A DNA stretch of 64,000 nucleotides from Pontibacter liquoris (GCF_022758235.1 NZ_JALEBG010000002.1:372001-436000), one strand, 5' to 3'. Shown: positions 26,024 through 34,667, counted from the first letter of the stretch. The notes: generated by a model not told the origin, from the letters alone. Translations and numbers: made by a program.

Positions 26024-28450
26024 ATGCGTCTAACGCTTACCACCTTCCTTGTGCTTTGCAGCTACCTGACAGCCCTGGCACAGTCTTTTTCGATTTCCGG
26101 CAAAGTGACCACCGCTGCCTACGGGCAAGCACTGCCACAGGCCGAGGTACTGCTCACCAACACGGGCACCATCGCTAAACCAAACAGCCAGGGCATTTAC
26201 CAATTCACCAACCTCGCCGAAGGCATCTATACCCTTACTGCTTACAGCCCCGGCCTGGGCAGCCAGACGCAGCAGGTAGTTATCGGCAACAGCGATGTGG
26301 TGCTCGATTTTGCCCTAAAGCCACTGGAAGGCACGCTGCGCGAGGTAAACGTGAAAGGAGAACGGGCAAAAACGCTCGGCATCGGCCACCTGAACGCGGT
26401 GGAAGGTACCGCCATTTACGAAGCCAAGAAAAGCGAAGTCGTGGTGCTGAGCGAGATCACGGCCAACAAAGCCACAAACAACAGCCGCCAGGTATTTGCC
26501 AAGGTTGCCGGCCTCAACATCTGGGAAAGCGATGGCGCGGGCCTGCAGCTCGGCATCGGTGGCCGCGGCCTCAGCCCCAACCGCACCTCTAACTTTAACA
26601 CCCGCCAGAACGGCTACGACATCAGCGCCGATGCCCTCGGCTACCCGGAAAGTTACTATACGCCGCCCACGGAAGCCCTCGACCGGATTGAGGTAGTGCG
26701 GGGCGCGGCTTCGCTGCAGTACGGCACGCAGTTTGGCGGCATGATCAACTTTGTGATGAAAGAGGGGCCGGAAGACAAGCCGTTCGAGCTCACCACCCGC
26801 CAGACAGCCGGTTCCTGGGGACTTCTTAACTCATTTAATAGCATTGGTGGCACAGCCGGTAAACTCAACTACTACGGCTTTTACCAGTACAAGCGCGGCG
26901 ATGGCTGGCGCGAGAATTCCGGCTTTGATGCGCACACCGCGTTTGGGGCGCTTAAGTACAGCCCTTCTGAAAACCTCAAGATCAGCTTTGATTATACCTT
27001 TATGAACTACCAGGCGCAGCAGCCGGGTGGACTGGACCGCAACAGTTTTGAGGCAGATGCCCGGCAGTCGGTGCGCGATCGCAATTGGTTTAACGTGAAC
27101 TGGAACCTGCTGGCCCTGCAGCTGGACTACCGCCTGAGCGAACGCACCAAACTGAATGTGCGCAACTTTGGCTTGCTGGCCGAGCGCGATGCACTGGGTT
27201 ACATGGGCAAGATCAACCGGCCTGATGATGTAACTGCCCCGCGCACGCTGCTAAAGGACCAGTTCCATAACTTCGGAAACGAAACGCGCCTCATCTATCG
27301 CTACGACTTCCTTAACACCTTCTCTACCCTGCTGGTCGGCGCCCGCTACTATCACGGTTTTACAGATCAGAAGCAGGGCGATGGCTCTATCGCGTCCAAT
27401 GCAGACTTTAAATTTTACTCCGAATCCGGCGGTCCCAGCACCTCCGACTATGATTACCTGAGCCGCAACGTGGCGCTTTTTGCCGAGAACATCTTTAACC
27501 TTACGCCCCAGCTAAGTATAACCCCGGGCCTGCGCTACGAGTGGATCAACACCAATGCAGATGGTAGCTATCAGGACCAGGTAACCGACCAGGCTGGCAA
27601 CGTAATCCGGGATGAAGCCGTGCCTGAAAACCGCAGCAACTCCCGCAATGTGCTGCTGCTGGGCCTGGGCCTTAGCTACAAACCCAGCGAGCAGATGGAG
27701 GTGTACGGCAACTTTTCGCAAAACTACCGCGCCATCAACTTCAACGACATGCGCATCATCAACCCGAACCAGTTTGTGGACCAGAACCTGCAGGATGAAA
27801 GCGGCTACAGCGCCGACCTGGGCTTCCGTGGGAATTTCAGCGGCACGGTGACGTATGACGCCAGCCTTTTTTACCTGGCCTACCAGGACCGCATCAACTT
27901 TAAAAACATACCGGGCACCACCAACCGGATCCGCACCAACGTAGGCGACTCGCGCAATATTGGGCTGGAAACCTTTGTGGAGGCCGACCTGCTGAAGCTA
28001 TACTATGGCCAGGAGCACCCGACCAGCCTCTCGGCTTTCTCCAACATCACACTCGTAAATACAAAGTATAGCAGCCCCGACAAAGCCATCGACGGCAACC
28101 AGGTAGAGCTGGCACCGCCGGTAATTGCCAAGCTGGGCCTCTCTTTTAAACGCCACAACCTGAAGCTGGCCTACCAGTATTCGTACACGGCCCGGCAGTA
28201 CACCGATGCCCAGAACAGTGAAGACAATGCCGCCACCTTCGACCCTTCGGCAGTGGTAGGTGAGATACCCGCTTACTGGGTGATGGACCTCTCGGGCAGC
28301 TACACCTACAAGCGCTTTACTTTGGAGACAGGTATCAGCAACCTGACTGACAACCGCTACTTCACGCGCCGCGCCACTGGCTACCCTGGCCCCGGCATCA
28401 TACCCTCGGATGCCCGCAATTACTATGTTACCTTGCAGTTTAAGCTATAA
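26024..28450 (+). CDS. TonB-dependent outer-membrane receptor (FecA-like)
   Basis: 808 residues. A signal peptide (to about residue 20, ALAQS) is followed by a carboxypeptidase-regulatory-like domain (SGKVTTAAYGQALPQAEVLL), then a plug (KVAGLNIWESDGAGLQLGIGGRGLSPNR, IEVVRGAASLQYGTQFGG) and a barrel that ends in aromatic YYVTLQFKL. Plug sequence and operon partners point to an iron-complex receptor rather than a SusC glycan porin. It starts 9 nt after the HTTM stop, so the four genes are translated from one mRNA. The substrate (ferric citrate, siderophore, haem) cannot be told from sequence. Confidence 0.92.
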   Translation: MRLTLTTFLVLCSYLTALAQSFSISGKVTTAAYGQALPQAEVLLTNTGTIAKPNSQGIYQFTNLAEGIYTLTAYSPGLGSQTQQVVIGNSDVVLDFALKPLEGTLREVNVKGERAKTLGIGHLNAVEGTAIYEAKKSEVVVLSEITANKATNNSRQVFAKVAGLNIWESDGAGLQLGIGGRGLSPNRTSNFNTRQNGYDISADALGYPESYYTPPTEALDRIEVVRGAASLQYGTQFGGMINFVMKEGPEDKPFELTTRQTAGSWGLLNSFNSIGGTAGKLNYYGFYQYKRGDGWRENSGFDAHTAFGALKYSPSENLKISFDYTFMNYQAQQPGGLDRNSFEADARQSVRDRNWFNVNWNLLALQLDYRLSERTKLNVRNFGLLAERDALGYMGKINRPDDVTAPRTLLKDQFHNFGNETRLIYRYDFLNTFSTLLVGARYYHGFTDQKQGDGSIASNADFKFYSESGGPSTSDYDYLSRNVALFAENIFNLTPQLSITPGLRYEWINTNADGSYQDQVTDQAGNVIRDEAVPENRSNSRNVLLLGLGLSYKPSEQMEVYGNFSQNYRAINFNDMRIINPNQFVDQNLQDESGYSADLGFRGNFSGTVTYDASLFYLAYQDRINFKNIPGTTNRIRTNVGDSRNIGLETFVEADLLKLYYGQEHPTSLSAFSNITLVNTKYSSPDKAIDGNQVELAPPVIAKLGLSFKRHNLKLAYQYSYTARQYTDAQNSEDNAATFDPSAVVGEIPAYWVMDLSGSYTYKRFTLETGISNLTDNRYFTRRATGYPGPGIIPSDARNYYVTLQFKL

Positions 28451-28640
28451 GGCACAGCGCAGCTTTGTAAACAGGATCCTGGCAGTTCTGCTGCCAGCGT
28501 GGGTGTATAGGCTACCAGGAAGTAAGTACAGGTGCCGCTGCGTTGCTGCCGTTACCGGAAGTAGGTTAAAGCAAAATACGTCTTCAGCGCTTTTCACAAC
28601 ATCCCCTAACCCATAAACAAGCAATCCGCAATTAAATACC

Positions 28641-28648
28641 TATCTTTG
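28641..28648 (+). promoter_or_regulatory. -7 promoter element of ruvX-def
   Basis: TATCTTTG, exact TAnnTTTG, 22 nt before the ruvX ATG. Confidence 0.55.
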
Positions 28649-28670
28649 CAGTTTAAACGCTTCGGGCAAC

Positions 28671-29087
28671 ATGGGCAGAATACTGGCAATAGATTATGGA
28701 AACAAACGCGTGGGCCTGGCTGCTACCGACACCCTGCAGTTAATTGCCAACCCGCTAGAAACCGTTCATGCCAAAGATGTGTTAACCTTTTTAAAGGCGT
28801 ATGTGCAGCGCGAGCCCGTAGATGCTTTTGTAGTGGGCATGCCCCGCAACCTGGCCAACGAGGCAACCGATTCTACGCCGCACGTAATTGGCTTTGTGCG
28901 CAAGCTGCAGAAGGAATTTCCGGGAATGCCGGTGCATACCGTGGACGAGCGGTTTACCTCTAAAATGGCGCAACAGGCTATGCTGGCAGGCGGCTTGAAA
29001 AAGAAGGCCCGCCAGGACAAAAGCACCGTAGACAGGGTGAGTGCCGCCCTTATTTTACAATCGTATTTAGAAAGCAGAGCTATATGA
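28671..29087 (+). CDS. ruvX: Putative pre-16S rRNA nuclease / Holliday junction resolvase YqgF
   Basis: 138 residues, full length for YqgF/RuvX. The RNase H-like fold is seen in GRILAIDYGNKRVGLAATD (first catalytic Asp), FVVGMPRNLANEATD, TVDERFTSKMAQQAML (second acidic pair) and KSTVDRVSAALILQSYL (C-terminal Asp). It processes the 5' end of 16S rRNA in bacteria where tested; the resolvase name is older. Its stop overlaps the def start by 4 nt (ATGA), so the two are translationally coupled. Confidence 0.93.
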   Translation: MGRILAIDYGNKRVGLAATDTLQLIANPLETVHAKDVLTFLKAYVQREPVDAFVVGMPRNLANEATDSTPHVIGFVRKLQKEFPGMPVHTVDERFTSKMAQQAMLAGGLKKKARQDKSTVDRVSAALILQSYLESRAI

Positions 29088-29653
29088 TTTATCCGATTAC
29101 CGCTTACGGCGATCCTGTTTTAAAGGAACCAGCAGCAGATATCGCCCGGGATTTCCCGAACCTGAAGGAACTGGTAGAAGACATGTATACCACCATGTAC
29201 CACGCCCACGGCGTAGGGCTGGCTGCCCCGCAGATCAGCAAGAGCATCCGCCTGTTCGTGATCGACTCTGAGCCGATGATGGATGACAAAGACCAGGGCA
29301 AAGGCGTGAAAAAGGCATTTATCAACCCCGAGATCATTGAAGAGGATGGCGAGGAATGGGGCTTTGAGGAAGGCTGCCTGAGCATCCCCGGCGTGCGGGA
29401 GGTGGTGTACCGCCCCGAGCGCATCGTGATCCGCTACTTTGACGAGGAATGGAACGAACACGAAGACACCTACGATGGCATGAACGCCCGCGTGATCCAG
29501 CACGAGTACGACCACGTGGAAGGCATCCTGTTTACCGACCACCTGAACGGCCTGAAGAAGCGCCTGATCAAAAACAAGCTGGCTAAAATCACCAAAGGCG
29601 AAGTAGATGCCGACTACAAGATGAAGTTCCCGTCGCTAGCCAAAAAGCGCTAG
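29084..29653 (+). CDS. def: Peptide deformylase
   Basis: 189 residues. All three deformylase motifs are present: HGVGLAAPQIS, EEGCLSIPGV (metal-binding Cys) and QHEYDHVEGILF (two metal-binding His and catalytic Glu). It removes formyl from the N-terminal Met of nascent proteins in the cytosol, using Fe2+ or Zn2+. It overlaps ruvX by 4 nt, and is followed by a hairpin terminator at 29680-29724. Confidence 0.96.
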   Translation: MIYPITAYGDPVLKEPAADIARDFPNLKELVEDMYTTMYHAHGVGLAAPQISKSIRLFVIDSEPMMDDKDQGKGVKKAFINPEIIEEDGEEWGFEEGCLSIPGVREVVYRPERIVIRYFDEEWNEHEDTYDGMNARVIQHEYDHVEGILFTDHLNGLKKRLIKNKLAKITKGEVDADYKMKFPSLAKKR

Positions 29654-29679
29654 GCGTATACTTCTGATTTATACTTATA

Positions 29680-29724
29680 CCCAAACCGCCTGCTACAGAT
29701 TTTGTGGCAGGCGGTTTGGGTTTT
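29680..29724 (+). terminator. Intrinsic terminator of ruvX-def
   Basis: CCCAAACCGCCTGC (29680-29693) pairs exactly with GCAGGCGGTTTGGG (29707-29720), followed by TTTTAT. Confidence 0.85.
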
Positions 29725-29901
29725 ATACTTGCAGGGGCTTGCGAGCTGCTTTGTGTTAAGTATGAGTAACGATTTACAGCTTTAAGGACTAAGGGTATTT
29801 AACAAATTTAAGCTTTACTTCCTTCCTGCTGTTCAATAAAGTTGATTTGTTCAGCAGATACTCTTCAGCCCTTATTTTTTAAAGCGGATGTATGCGACGT
29901 T

Positions 29902-30252
29902 TTATTCAACAAAATGCCAGCATACTCCGGCAATATCAATGATATTTACTTCTTTACCATAGGGTTGTACAGTAGGTTTTGCAACCCGAACCGCAAACTT
30001 TTCTTCCAATCGTTTTTCTTTTACTTCCTTATAAAATTCCTCTGCATCATCTATTCTTATACTTACCATAAAATTTTCTGCAAACTCTCTGTTGTTGTAG
30101 TTCTGCAATATGAATTTGCAGCCGTCTCTTTCAAAACCTGTGTAATCTCCAGCATCCCAATTTATTTTAAATCCTAATTCCTGGAAAAGTTGTTTAGAGC
30201 TTTCATAATTGCTTCCTGATGGAACAAATGGCTCAAGAGATAAAAATTTCAT
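29902..30252 (-). CDS. Glyoxalase/bleomycin-resistance/dioxygenase superfamily protein
   Basis: The ATG at 30252 (MKFLSLEPFVPSG) is the natural start; a further in-frame extension to 30279 runs into an intergenic element. The protein has 116 residues and the beta-alpha-beta-beta-beta units of a vicinal oxygen chelate (VOC) domain: SKQLFQELGFKINWD, FILQNYNN, FMVSIRIDDAEEFYKEV, NIIDIAGVCWHFVE. The C-terminal 'iiDpaGnlwhf' equivalent is clear. Substrate unknown. The gene is AT-rich relative to the flanks and is the last of four same-strand genes of cassette-like arrangement. Confidence 0.75.
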   Translation of the reverse strand: MKFLSLEPFVPSGSNYESSKQLFQELGFKINWDAGDYTGFERDGCKFILQNYNNREFAENFMVSIRIDDAEEFYKEVKEKRLEEKFAVRVAKPTVQPYGKEVNIIDIAGVCWHFVE

Positions 30253-30273
30253 TATAAGAGCTTTAAAAATGAC

Positions 30274-30340
30274 GCACAACGTGCTGGTACATGAGGTGAG
30301 TGAGGCGCAGCCGAAGTATGGAGCCTGTGCCGTGTTGAAT
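30274..30340. repeat. Cassette-boundary-like inverted element A
   Basis: GCACAAC at the left and GTTGAAT at the right bound 67 bp. CAAC pairs with GTTG, and GGTACA pairs with TGTGCC further in, leaving a loop that contains CGAAGTAT. GTTGAAT fits the integron core-site pattern GTTRRRY. The sequence is clearly related to element B (31034-31099): both have CTGGTACA and CGAAGTAT at like positions. Confidence 0.55.
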
Positions 30341-30349
30341 GAAGTTATT

Positions 30350-30982
30350 TTACATGGTAACAGGTAGCGTCAAGCCCCAAACAACAACTTCTTTCCCTTC
30401 ATGTCTGCCAGGAATAATCTGGACAGCCCTATTGAACACTTCTGTTATCTCTTGTTGAGAGGCTGCACTTCTTTTAGGCCCTAATATTTCTGCATTAAGC
30501 TTTCCGTCCTTGCCGAAGTATAAGGACAGGGGGAGCATGGTCCCCGCCTCAAACTGCTTTCGTAGCACCTTTGACTTCTTAAGCTCACGGAGTATGGCCT
30601 TTTCAATTTTCTTATTCAAACCTTTGCCGTCTAATATATCTTCAGAAACAGCGTTTGCCACTACTTTGGGCTCTAAATCCACATCTTCAAAGTGCATTGT
30701 ATCAGCTAAGGCAATCTTCTGTTGTAACTGCTCCTTTAACAGATTAGCTGCGTCTCTGTCACGCAGTCTAACGCAAGCTTGCAGAAGGTCAACTGCTTTC
30801 TCTTTGTTGCCAAGGTCAAAGTTGATTACCGCCAAAATGTACATGCCGTCTTTGTGTCTCGGATTTAGTGCTATTACCTTCTCAAACTCAGTGACAGCGG
30901 CTTCAGTTTGCTGCTGCTTATAAAGCTGGAGTGCATAAGCGTATGTTTCTTCAACTTGGTTTTTCTCTTGTGCAAACAACAA
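30350..30982 (-). CDS. TPR-repeat protein, signal peptide in a shifted frame
   Basis: The reading frame covers ~210 residues: TPR-type helices (YALQLYKQQQTEAAVTEFEK, ALNPRHKDGMYILAVINFD, NKEKAVDLLQACVRLRD), then a C-terminal region (LYFGKDGKLNAEILGPKRS, IIPGRHEGKEVVVWGLTLP) resembling a TonB_C-type domain. The only start codon of this frame is a TTG at 30982. Upstream, an ATG at 31016 opens MKKVLLSVLAVV in a +1 frame; removing one base near 30984 would join them as MKKVLLSVLAVLLFAQEK, a good signal peptide. The gene is therefore either frameshifted in its signal peptide or affected by a base-calling error; if only the TTG start is used, the protein would stay in the cytosol. Confidence 0.65.
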   Translation of the reverse strand: MLFAQEKNQVEETYAYALQLYKQQQTEAAVTEFEKVIALNPRHKDGMYILAVINFDLGNKEKAVDLLQACVRLRDRDAANLLKEQLQQKIALADTMHFEDVDLEPKVVANAVSEDILDGKGLNKKIEKAILRELKKSKVLRKQFEAGTMLPLSLYFGKDGKLNAEILGPKRSAASQQEITEVFNRAVQIIPGRHEGKEVVVWGLTLPVTM

Positions 30983-31033
30983 CGACTGCTAAGACGGAGA
31001 GTAGAACTTTCTTCATTTTGGTTTTTTTATTAC

Positions 31034-31099
31034 AATCAACAGTACTGGTACAGCCAGTGGGCGAGCCGGCGCGAAGTATATAGGCTGACGTGGTTGGCA
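31034..31099. repeat. Cassette-boundary-like inverted element B
   Basis: AATCAAC at left and GTTGGCA at right bound 66 bp; CAAC/GTTG pair and CAGCC/GGCTG form an inner stem. It shares the strings CTGGTACA and CGAAGTAT with element A at matching distances. Confidence 0.55.
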
Positions 31100-31106
31100 A
31101 CAGTAT

Positions 31107-32759
31107 TTATACTTCACTATTTACAAATTCAACAGCCTTCTCAAGTACTTCATCTCTTCCATCTTTGATGCCTTGAAGTGTAGGGCTGACTTCAATATCA
31201 ATTTTCACACCTTTTCTTTGTGTTTCCGTGTTGTCCGGGTAAAAAATGCCAATACCTGTAATAGCTGTTTTATACCCTCCTACCATTTCAAAAACACTAA
31301 CATTCCCGTCAGCTCCTGAAGTCTGGCTTCCAATTGTGGTTACGTTATCGCCTGTTTGCAGACACATGATCGTAAATTCAGCGTGGCTTTGCGCCCTTTC
31401 GTTTGTCAATAAGATAACTCTGCCTTTATATTTCAAATCACCACTTTGCCCGCATTGGCTGCCTTTTCTCCAAATAAATTTCCCAGGATAACTTAGGTCG
31501 GGGTAAGTGACTTTATAAAAGTCATTTCTCTTAGAGCTGATATAATTGGCTACAGCATATAAAGTTCCTTTGGGATAATTTCTGATGTCGAAGATGATGG
31601 CTTTGGTGCTTTTGAGCACTTCCATTATCTCCGGAACGTCTTTGGGAGCTATCACACCCATATTGACATAGCCGATATTCCCGTCAAGGATCTTGAATTT
31701 CTCACCTTCTTTCCCTTTGATGTTTAGTTCATCTCTTAAATACCTTCTGATGGTTTTAGTAGCTGTTTGATTATTTCGGACAAACTCAATCATGACTGAG
31801 TCAGAAGAGGCATTGAAAATAGTATGAAATGCATTGAGCCTTTTTCTTGAAATGTTAGAGCCGCTTATATACTTCTCTTTTTCATTAAAAATGCCCTCAA
31901 CCTCCTGCCCATTGATTTTGGTGATGACGTCGCCAATTCGGATATCGTCTATTCTAGCTAAAGAATCATTGTAGAGCCCTGTGATTATAGCTCTTTGTTC
32001 CATTAGCTTGAATTGTGCAGGAATCCAATACTGGCCGAAGTAGGGACTTATTATGTCATTAAAATATCCTGCGTGGCTATCGTCGATACTTACTACTAAT
32101 TCAAGCATTGCCAACTGATACTCGAGTTCGGTTTTAGGGTATAGAAACTTAGGAATCATGTTATCCAAAACTTTATCCCAGTTTGTGTCAGTCTGGTACT
32201 TGTATGGGAAAAAGTATTCGATAATATTCCAATACCGAAACAAGGAGAGTAACCTTACGTCTTCATCGTGCCAGTCAATGCCCTTATAGTCAATTTCATT
32301 GGTGACCTCAATGTTGCCAATTTTTTTGCTGGCAGACACATAATACTTTTTCCCCTGATGCCTGTTCTGCTCAATAAATCTAAGCCTTTTGGAAAGCTCT
32401 GCTGTAAAAACCAGGTTATCACTTATCCAGCTTGTATCGAAGTTCTTGTCAAAATATTCAATGCTGTTATTTTGCTTGCAACTTTTACACTCTTTAACTC
32501 TTCCTATGTTGTCCAACCAACCTATATATACCTGAGACAATTCTTCTTTCGTAGATGCAGCCCTGACCTTTGGCAAAACCTTGAATAGTTCTTCATCCCA
32601 GTTATATTTCCCATCAGCAACATTGGGGTGGTAATACTTCAAAAAGCCCCATACTTTGGCTGTTGCCGCAAGTTTCTCTGTTTCAGATAAGCTGTTTTGG
32701 GCAACTGCTGTTTTGAAACCAATGAGTAACGACAGAAAGAAGAAGATTGTGTTTTTCAT
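31107..32759 (-). CDS. S41 family peptidase
   Basis: 550 residues. A signal peptide (IGFKTAVAQNS, cleavage about residue 20) leads to a mature protein with an N-terminal helical domain (TAKVWGFLKYYHPNV, a motif of the Bacteroidota S41 group), a PDZ-like domain (IRIGDVITKINGQEV) and an S41 peptidase core with AIIFDIRNYPKGT and the serine region NERAQSHAEFTIMC. The Ser in QSHAEF would be the nucleophile. The protein is probably periplasmic or surface-bound. It differs from the CtpA-type protease at 20390-22051 in architecture. AT-rich compared with the flanking genome, within the cassette-like block; flanked by elements B and C. Confidence 0.82.
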   Translation of the reverse strand: MKNTIFFFLSLLIGFKTAVAQNSLSETEKLAATAKVWGFLKYYHPNVADGKYNWDEELFKVLPKVRAASTKEELSQVYIGWLDNIGRVKECKSCKQNNSIEYFDKNFDTSWISDNLVFTAELSKRLRFIEQNRHQGKKYYVSASKKIGNIEVTNEIDYKGIDWHDEDVRLLSLFRYWNIIEYFFPYKYQTDTNWDKVLDNMIPKFLYPKTELEYQLAMLELVVSIDDSHAGYFNDIISPYFGQYWIPAQFKLMEQRAIITGLYNDSLARIDDIRIGDVITKINGQEVEGIFNEKEKYISGSNISRKRLNAFHTIFNASSDSVMIEFVRNNQTATKTIRRYLRDELNIKGKEGEKFKILDGNIGYVNMGVIAPKDVPEIMEVLKSTKAIIFDIRNYPKGTLYAVANYISSKRNDFYKVTYPDLSYPGKFIWRKGSQCGQSGDLKYKGRVILLTNERAQSHAEFTIMCLQTGDNVTTIGSQTSGADGNVSVFEMVGGYKTAITGIGIFYPDNTETQRKGVKIDIEVSPTLQGIKDGRDEVLEKAVEFVNSEV

Positions 32760-32773
32760 CTAATTGATGTTAT

Positions 32774-32843
32774 TGCTAACGAATAGTATAAACAACATGC
32801 AAGGCCATCGATTGTAGCATGATGCTTATACTATTCGTTGCAC
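32774..32843. repeat. Cassette-boundary-like inverted element C
   Basis: GCTAAC at the left, GTTGCA at the right. A 14-bp perfect stem (AACGAATAGTATAA / TTATACTATTCGTT), an internal loop of 4+4 nt, an inner CATGC/GCATG stem and a ~16-nt loop follow. The two-stage stem with unpaired spacer is like a folded attC site; not a T-tailed terminator. Confidence 0.6.
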
Positions 32844-32854
32844 ATGTTTTTCTT

Positions 32855-33853
32855 TTATTTAATTTGGATTGACTCTACTATTTTAGTTAGCTCTTCTATA
32901 GATATATTTTTATTACTAACCATAGCAATATGAACAAGCAATCCTTTGTCAATTTTGTCACTTAGGATAATTTGTTCTTTGAGAAAGATCTGATTATCTG
33001 AATCGTAGAACGTCAGCCATTCAACTTTAGAATCAAGGAACTTCCCAGTTACTTTTTTTGAGGACTTTTCCTCAAGTTCATAGTTTTTATAAAAGTATGT
33101 TGGATGATTCCCAGTATATATTGTTAACCTAGTCCAATCTGTATCACTAAAATTCGTGAACTTGTTAAATTTAAAAACCTGAAAATCATATGCTTGATCA
33201 ATTGTTATAGTATATTTTTCTGGTATCGTGAATCTGAATCCTTTCTTAGTTCCGAAAATATTCAAGGTTTCTTCTCTTTGAGCAAGGTTACTTTCTCTGG
33301 TACCTTTCGTTATGGTTCGAAAAACCTGCTCTGTTAATTTAACGAACTCATCTTTTAGCCTATAAGCATCTGGGTTGATGTAAGCATTGATTTGAAAGAT
33401 TGAATTGTCTTGCGTTTTGACCAGCAAACTATTTACAAGGATTGCTTTTCTAGTCGAATCAAATGCTGTAGGGGTAGAAAGTATAGAAAGAACTTCACCT
33501 TGATCTGTAAGTATCTTGCGATTAAAATTTAATAAGCCTTTCTCTTTAGAAACTTCTGCAAATAGGTTTTTGTCACCCATCTTGTAAAGTTCTTGTGCGA
33601 AAAAGACAAGTCGCATATCATCAATATCAAGCACTATTCTAGTTTCTTTATTGATGTTGTGCTCGGCTGACATTATATCTGTTCCCCGAGCTTCATTTTT
33701 TGCGGCAGTTGGAAATTTAAAGAATGCTCTATCATTTAGAATGGACAGTGTATTGTCAAGTTTTAAATTTTTCAAGCTCTGTCCGGATGATGACTGGCTA
33801 ATTGCTAAAAGAAGCAAGGTTAGTCCTAGTAATAATTTGCTACTTCTTTTCAT
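32855..33853 (-). CDS. Secreted protein of unknown function
   Basis: 332 residues with an N-terminal signal peptide (MKRSSKLLLGLTLLLLAIS, cleavage near residue 24, SSGQS). I do not recognise a family. Visible features: a first half with FKFPTAAKNEARGTDIMSA and RIVLDIDDMRLVFFAQEL; a stretch FQINAYINPDAYRLKDEF and a second domain with GFRFTIPEKYTITIDQAYDF; mainly alternating beta strands; no catalytic motif and no lipobox. The gene is the most AT-rich in the window (roughly one third G+C by eye, against about half elsewhere), which together with its position between elements C and D suggests acquisition by transfer. Confidence 0.6.
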   Translation of the reverse strand: MKRSSKLLLGLTLLLLAISQSSSGQSLKNLKLDNTLSILNDRAFFKFPTAAKNEARGTDIMSAEHNINKETRIVLDIDDMRLVFFAQELYKMGDKNLFAEVSKEKGLLNFNRKILTDQGEVLSILSTPTAFDSTRKAILVNSLLVKTQDNSIFQINAYINPDAYRLKDEFVKLTEQVFRTITKGTRESNLAQREETLNIFGTKKGFRFTIPEKYTITIDQAYDFQVFKFNKFTNFSDTDWTRLTIYTGNHPTYFYKNYELEEKSSKKVTGKFLDSKVEWLTFYDSDNQIFLKEQIILSDKIDKGLLVHIAMVSNKNISIEELTKIVESIQIK

Positions 33854-33876
33854 AATTTCCTCATTCCCAAAGTTTT

Positions 33877-34001
33877 CGCTAACTATAGTATCAACAGAAG
33901 CTATTCCTACTATCCTCCCAAATCAGGAGTATAAACGAAGCCGAACTATCCGATATTCTATATATACAAAACAATATACAAGAACCTACGGAGAGTTGCA
34001 T
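33877..34001. repeat. Cassette-boundary-like element D and flank of the block
   Basis: CGCTAACTATAGTATC at 33877 and GTTGCA at 33995-34000 repeat the outer ends of element C (GCTAAC...TAGTAT and GTTGCA), but the interior is longer (125 bp) and AT-rich without a perfect stem. The 308-nt gap to 34161 holds no gene. Confidence 0.4.
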
Positions 34002-34161
34002 CATTCTTCGGTTCCAGGCTTAAGGACTTAATCCCCAATAACAATCCCCCTTCTCCTTCCGGCCCAATACCTGATAGCTCCCTTCCAGCACAACCCTAAA
34101 ATGCCATTCCCGTTTTATACCCATCTAACTATATAGAAGAGCTTCATATAACAAAACAGGT

Positions 34162-34656
34162 ATGGCGCACCCAAGAAAAGAACTGGATATAGACGAGGAT
34201 ATGACGCTGCAGCGCCGCTTCTGGACATTTGAGCGCATTGGCTGGGTATGTATGTTTCTGTTTTTGCTGGCAGCTGTACTGGGGCTTTTGGGCAGAGGCG
34301 GCATTGGCGCAGACCAGGAAAAAGCCGGTAGCCAAGGAGAAGGTCTCGAAGTAGCCTACGACCGCTTTCTGCGGCAGGATGCGCCTTCTAAAATGGAAGT
34401 TACCTTCTATCGGCCACAGCCCGAACAGCAACTTAGCCTGAACAAAACGTTTCTGAAAAAGGCGCGCATCGAGCAGATCGTGCCGGAACCTTCCAAATCA
34501 GAAATAACCAGCGAAGGCATTATCTACACCTTCGATGTGAAAGGCAAAGGCGCCGTGGTGACCTTTTACTTTGAGCCCGCCGGCGCCGGCAGCCTGCAAA
34601 CCGTTGTGTCCGACAACGCCACCACGCTCACGATCAATCAATTCATCTATCCTTAA
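34162..34656 (+). CDS. Single-pass membrane protein of unknown function
   Basis: 164 residues with one transmembrane segment (IGWVCMFLFLLAAVLGLLG, about residues 26-44) after a short cytosolic N-terminus; the remaining ~120 residues, including KMEVTFYRPQPEQQLSLN and GKGAVVTFYFEPAGAGSLQ, are predicted to be extracytoplasmic beta structure. Proteins of this plan accompany YetF/DUF421 genes in Bacteroidota, as here (12 nt before the next start), and the two are surely cotranscribed. Likely it is a partner of the DUF421 membrane protein; function unknown. Confidence 0.65.
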   Translation: MAHPRKELDIDEDMTLQRRFWTFERIGWVCMFLFLLAAVLGLLGRGGIGADQEKAGSQGEGLEVAYDRFLRQDAPSKMEVTFYRPQPEQQLSLNKTFLKKARIEQIVPEPSKSEITSEGIIYTFDVKGKGAVVTFYFEPAGAGSLQTVVSDNATTLTINQFIYP

Positions 34657-34667
34657 CCCTTCCCGCT

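Noticed and set aside
29902..34161. An integron integrase within or next to the cassette-like block
   Set aside because: No tyrosine-recombinase frame is present in the window; neighbours are ruvX-def and DUF421 genes.
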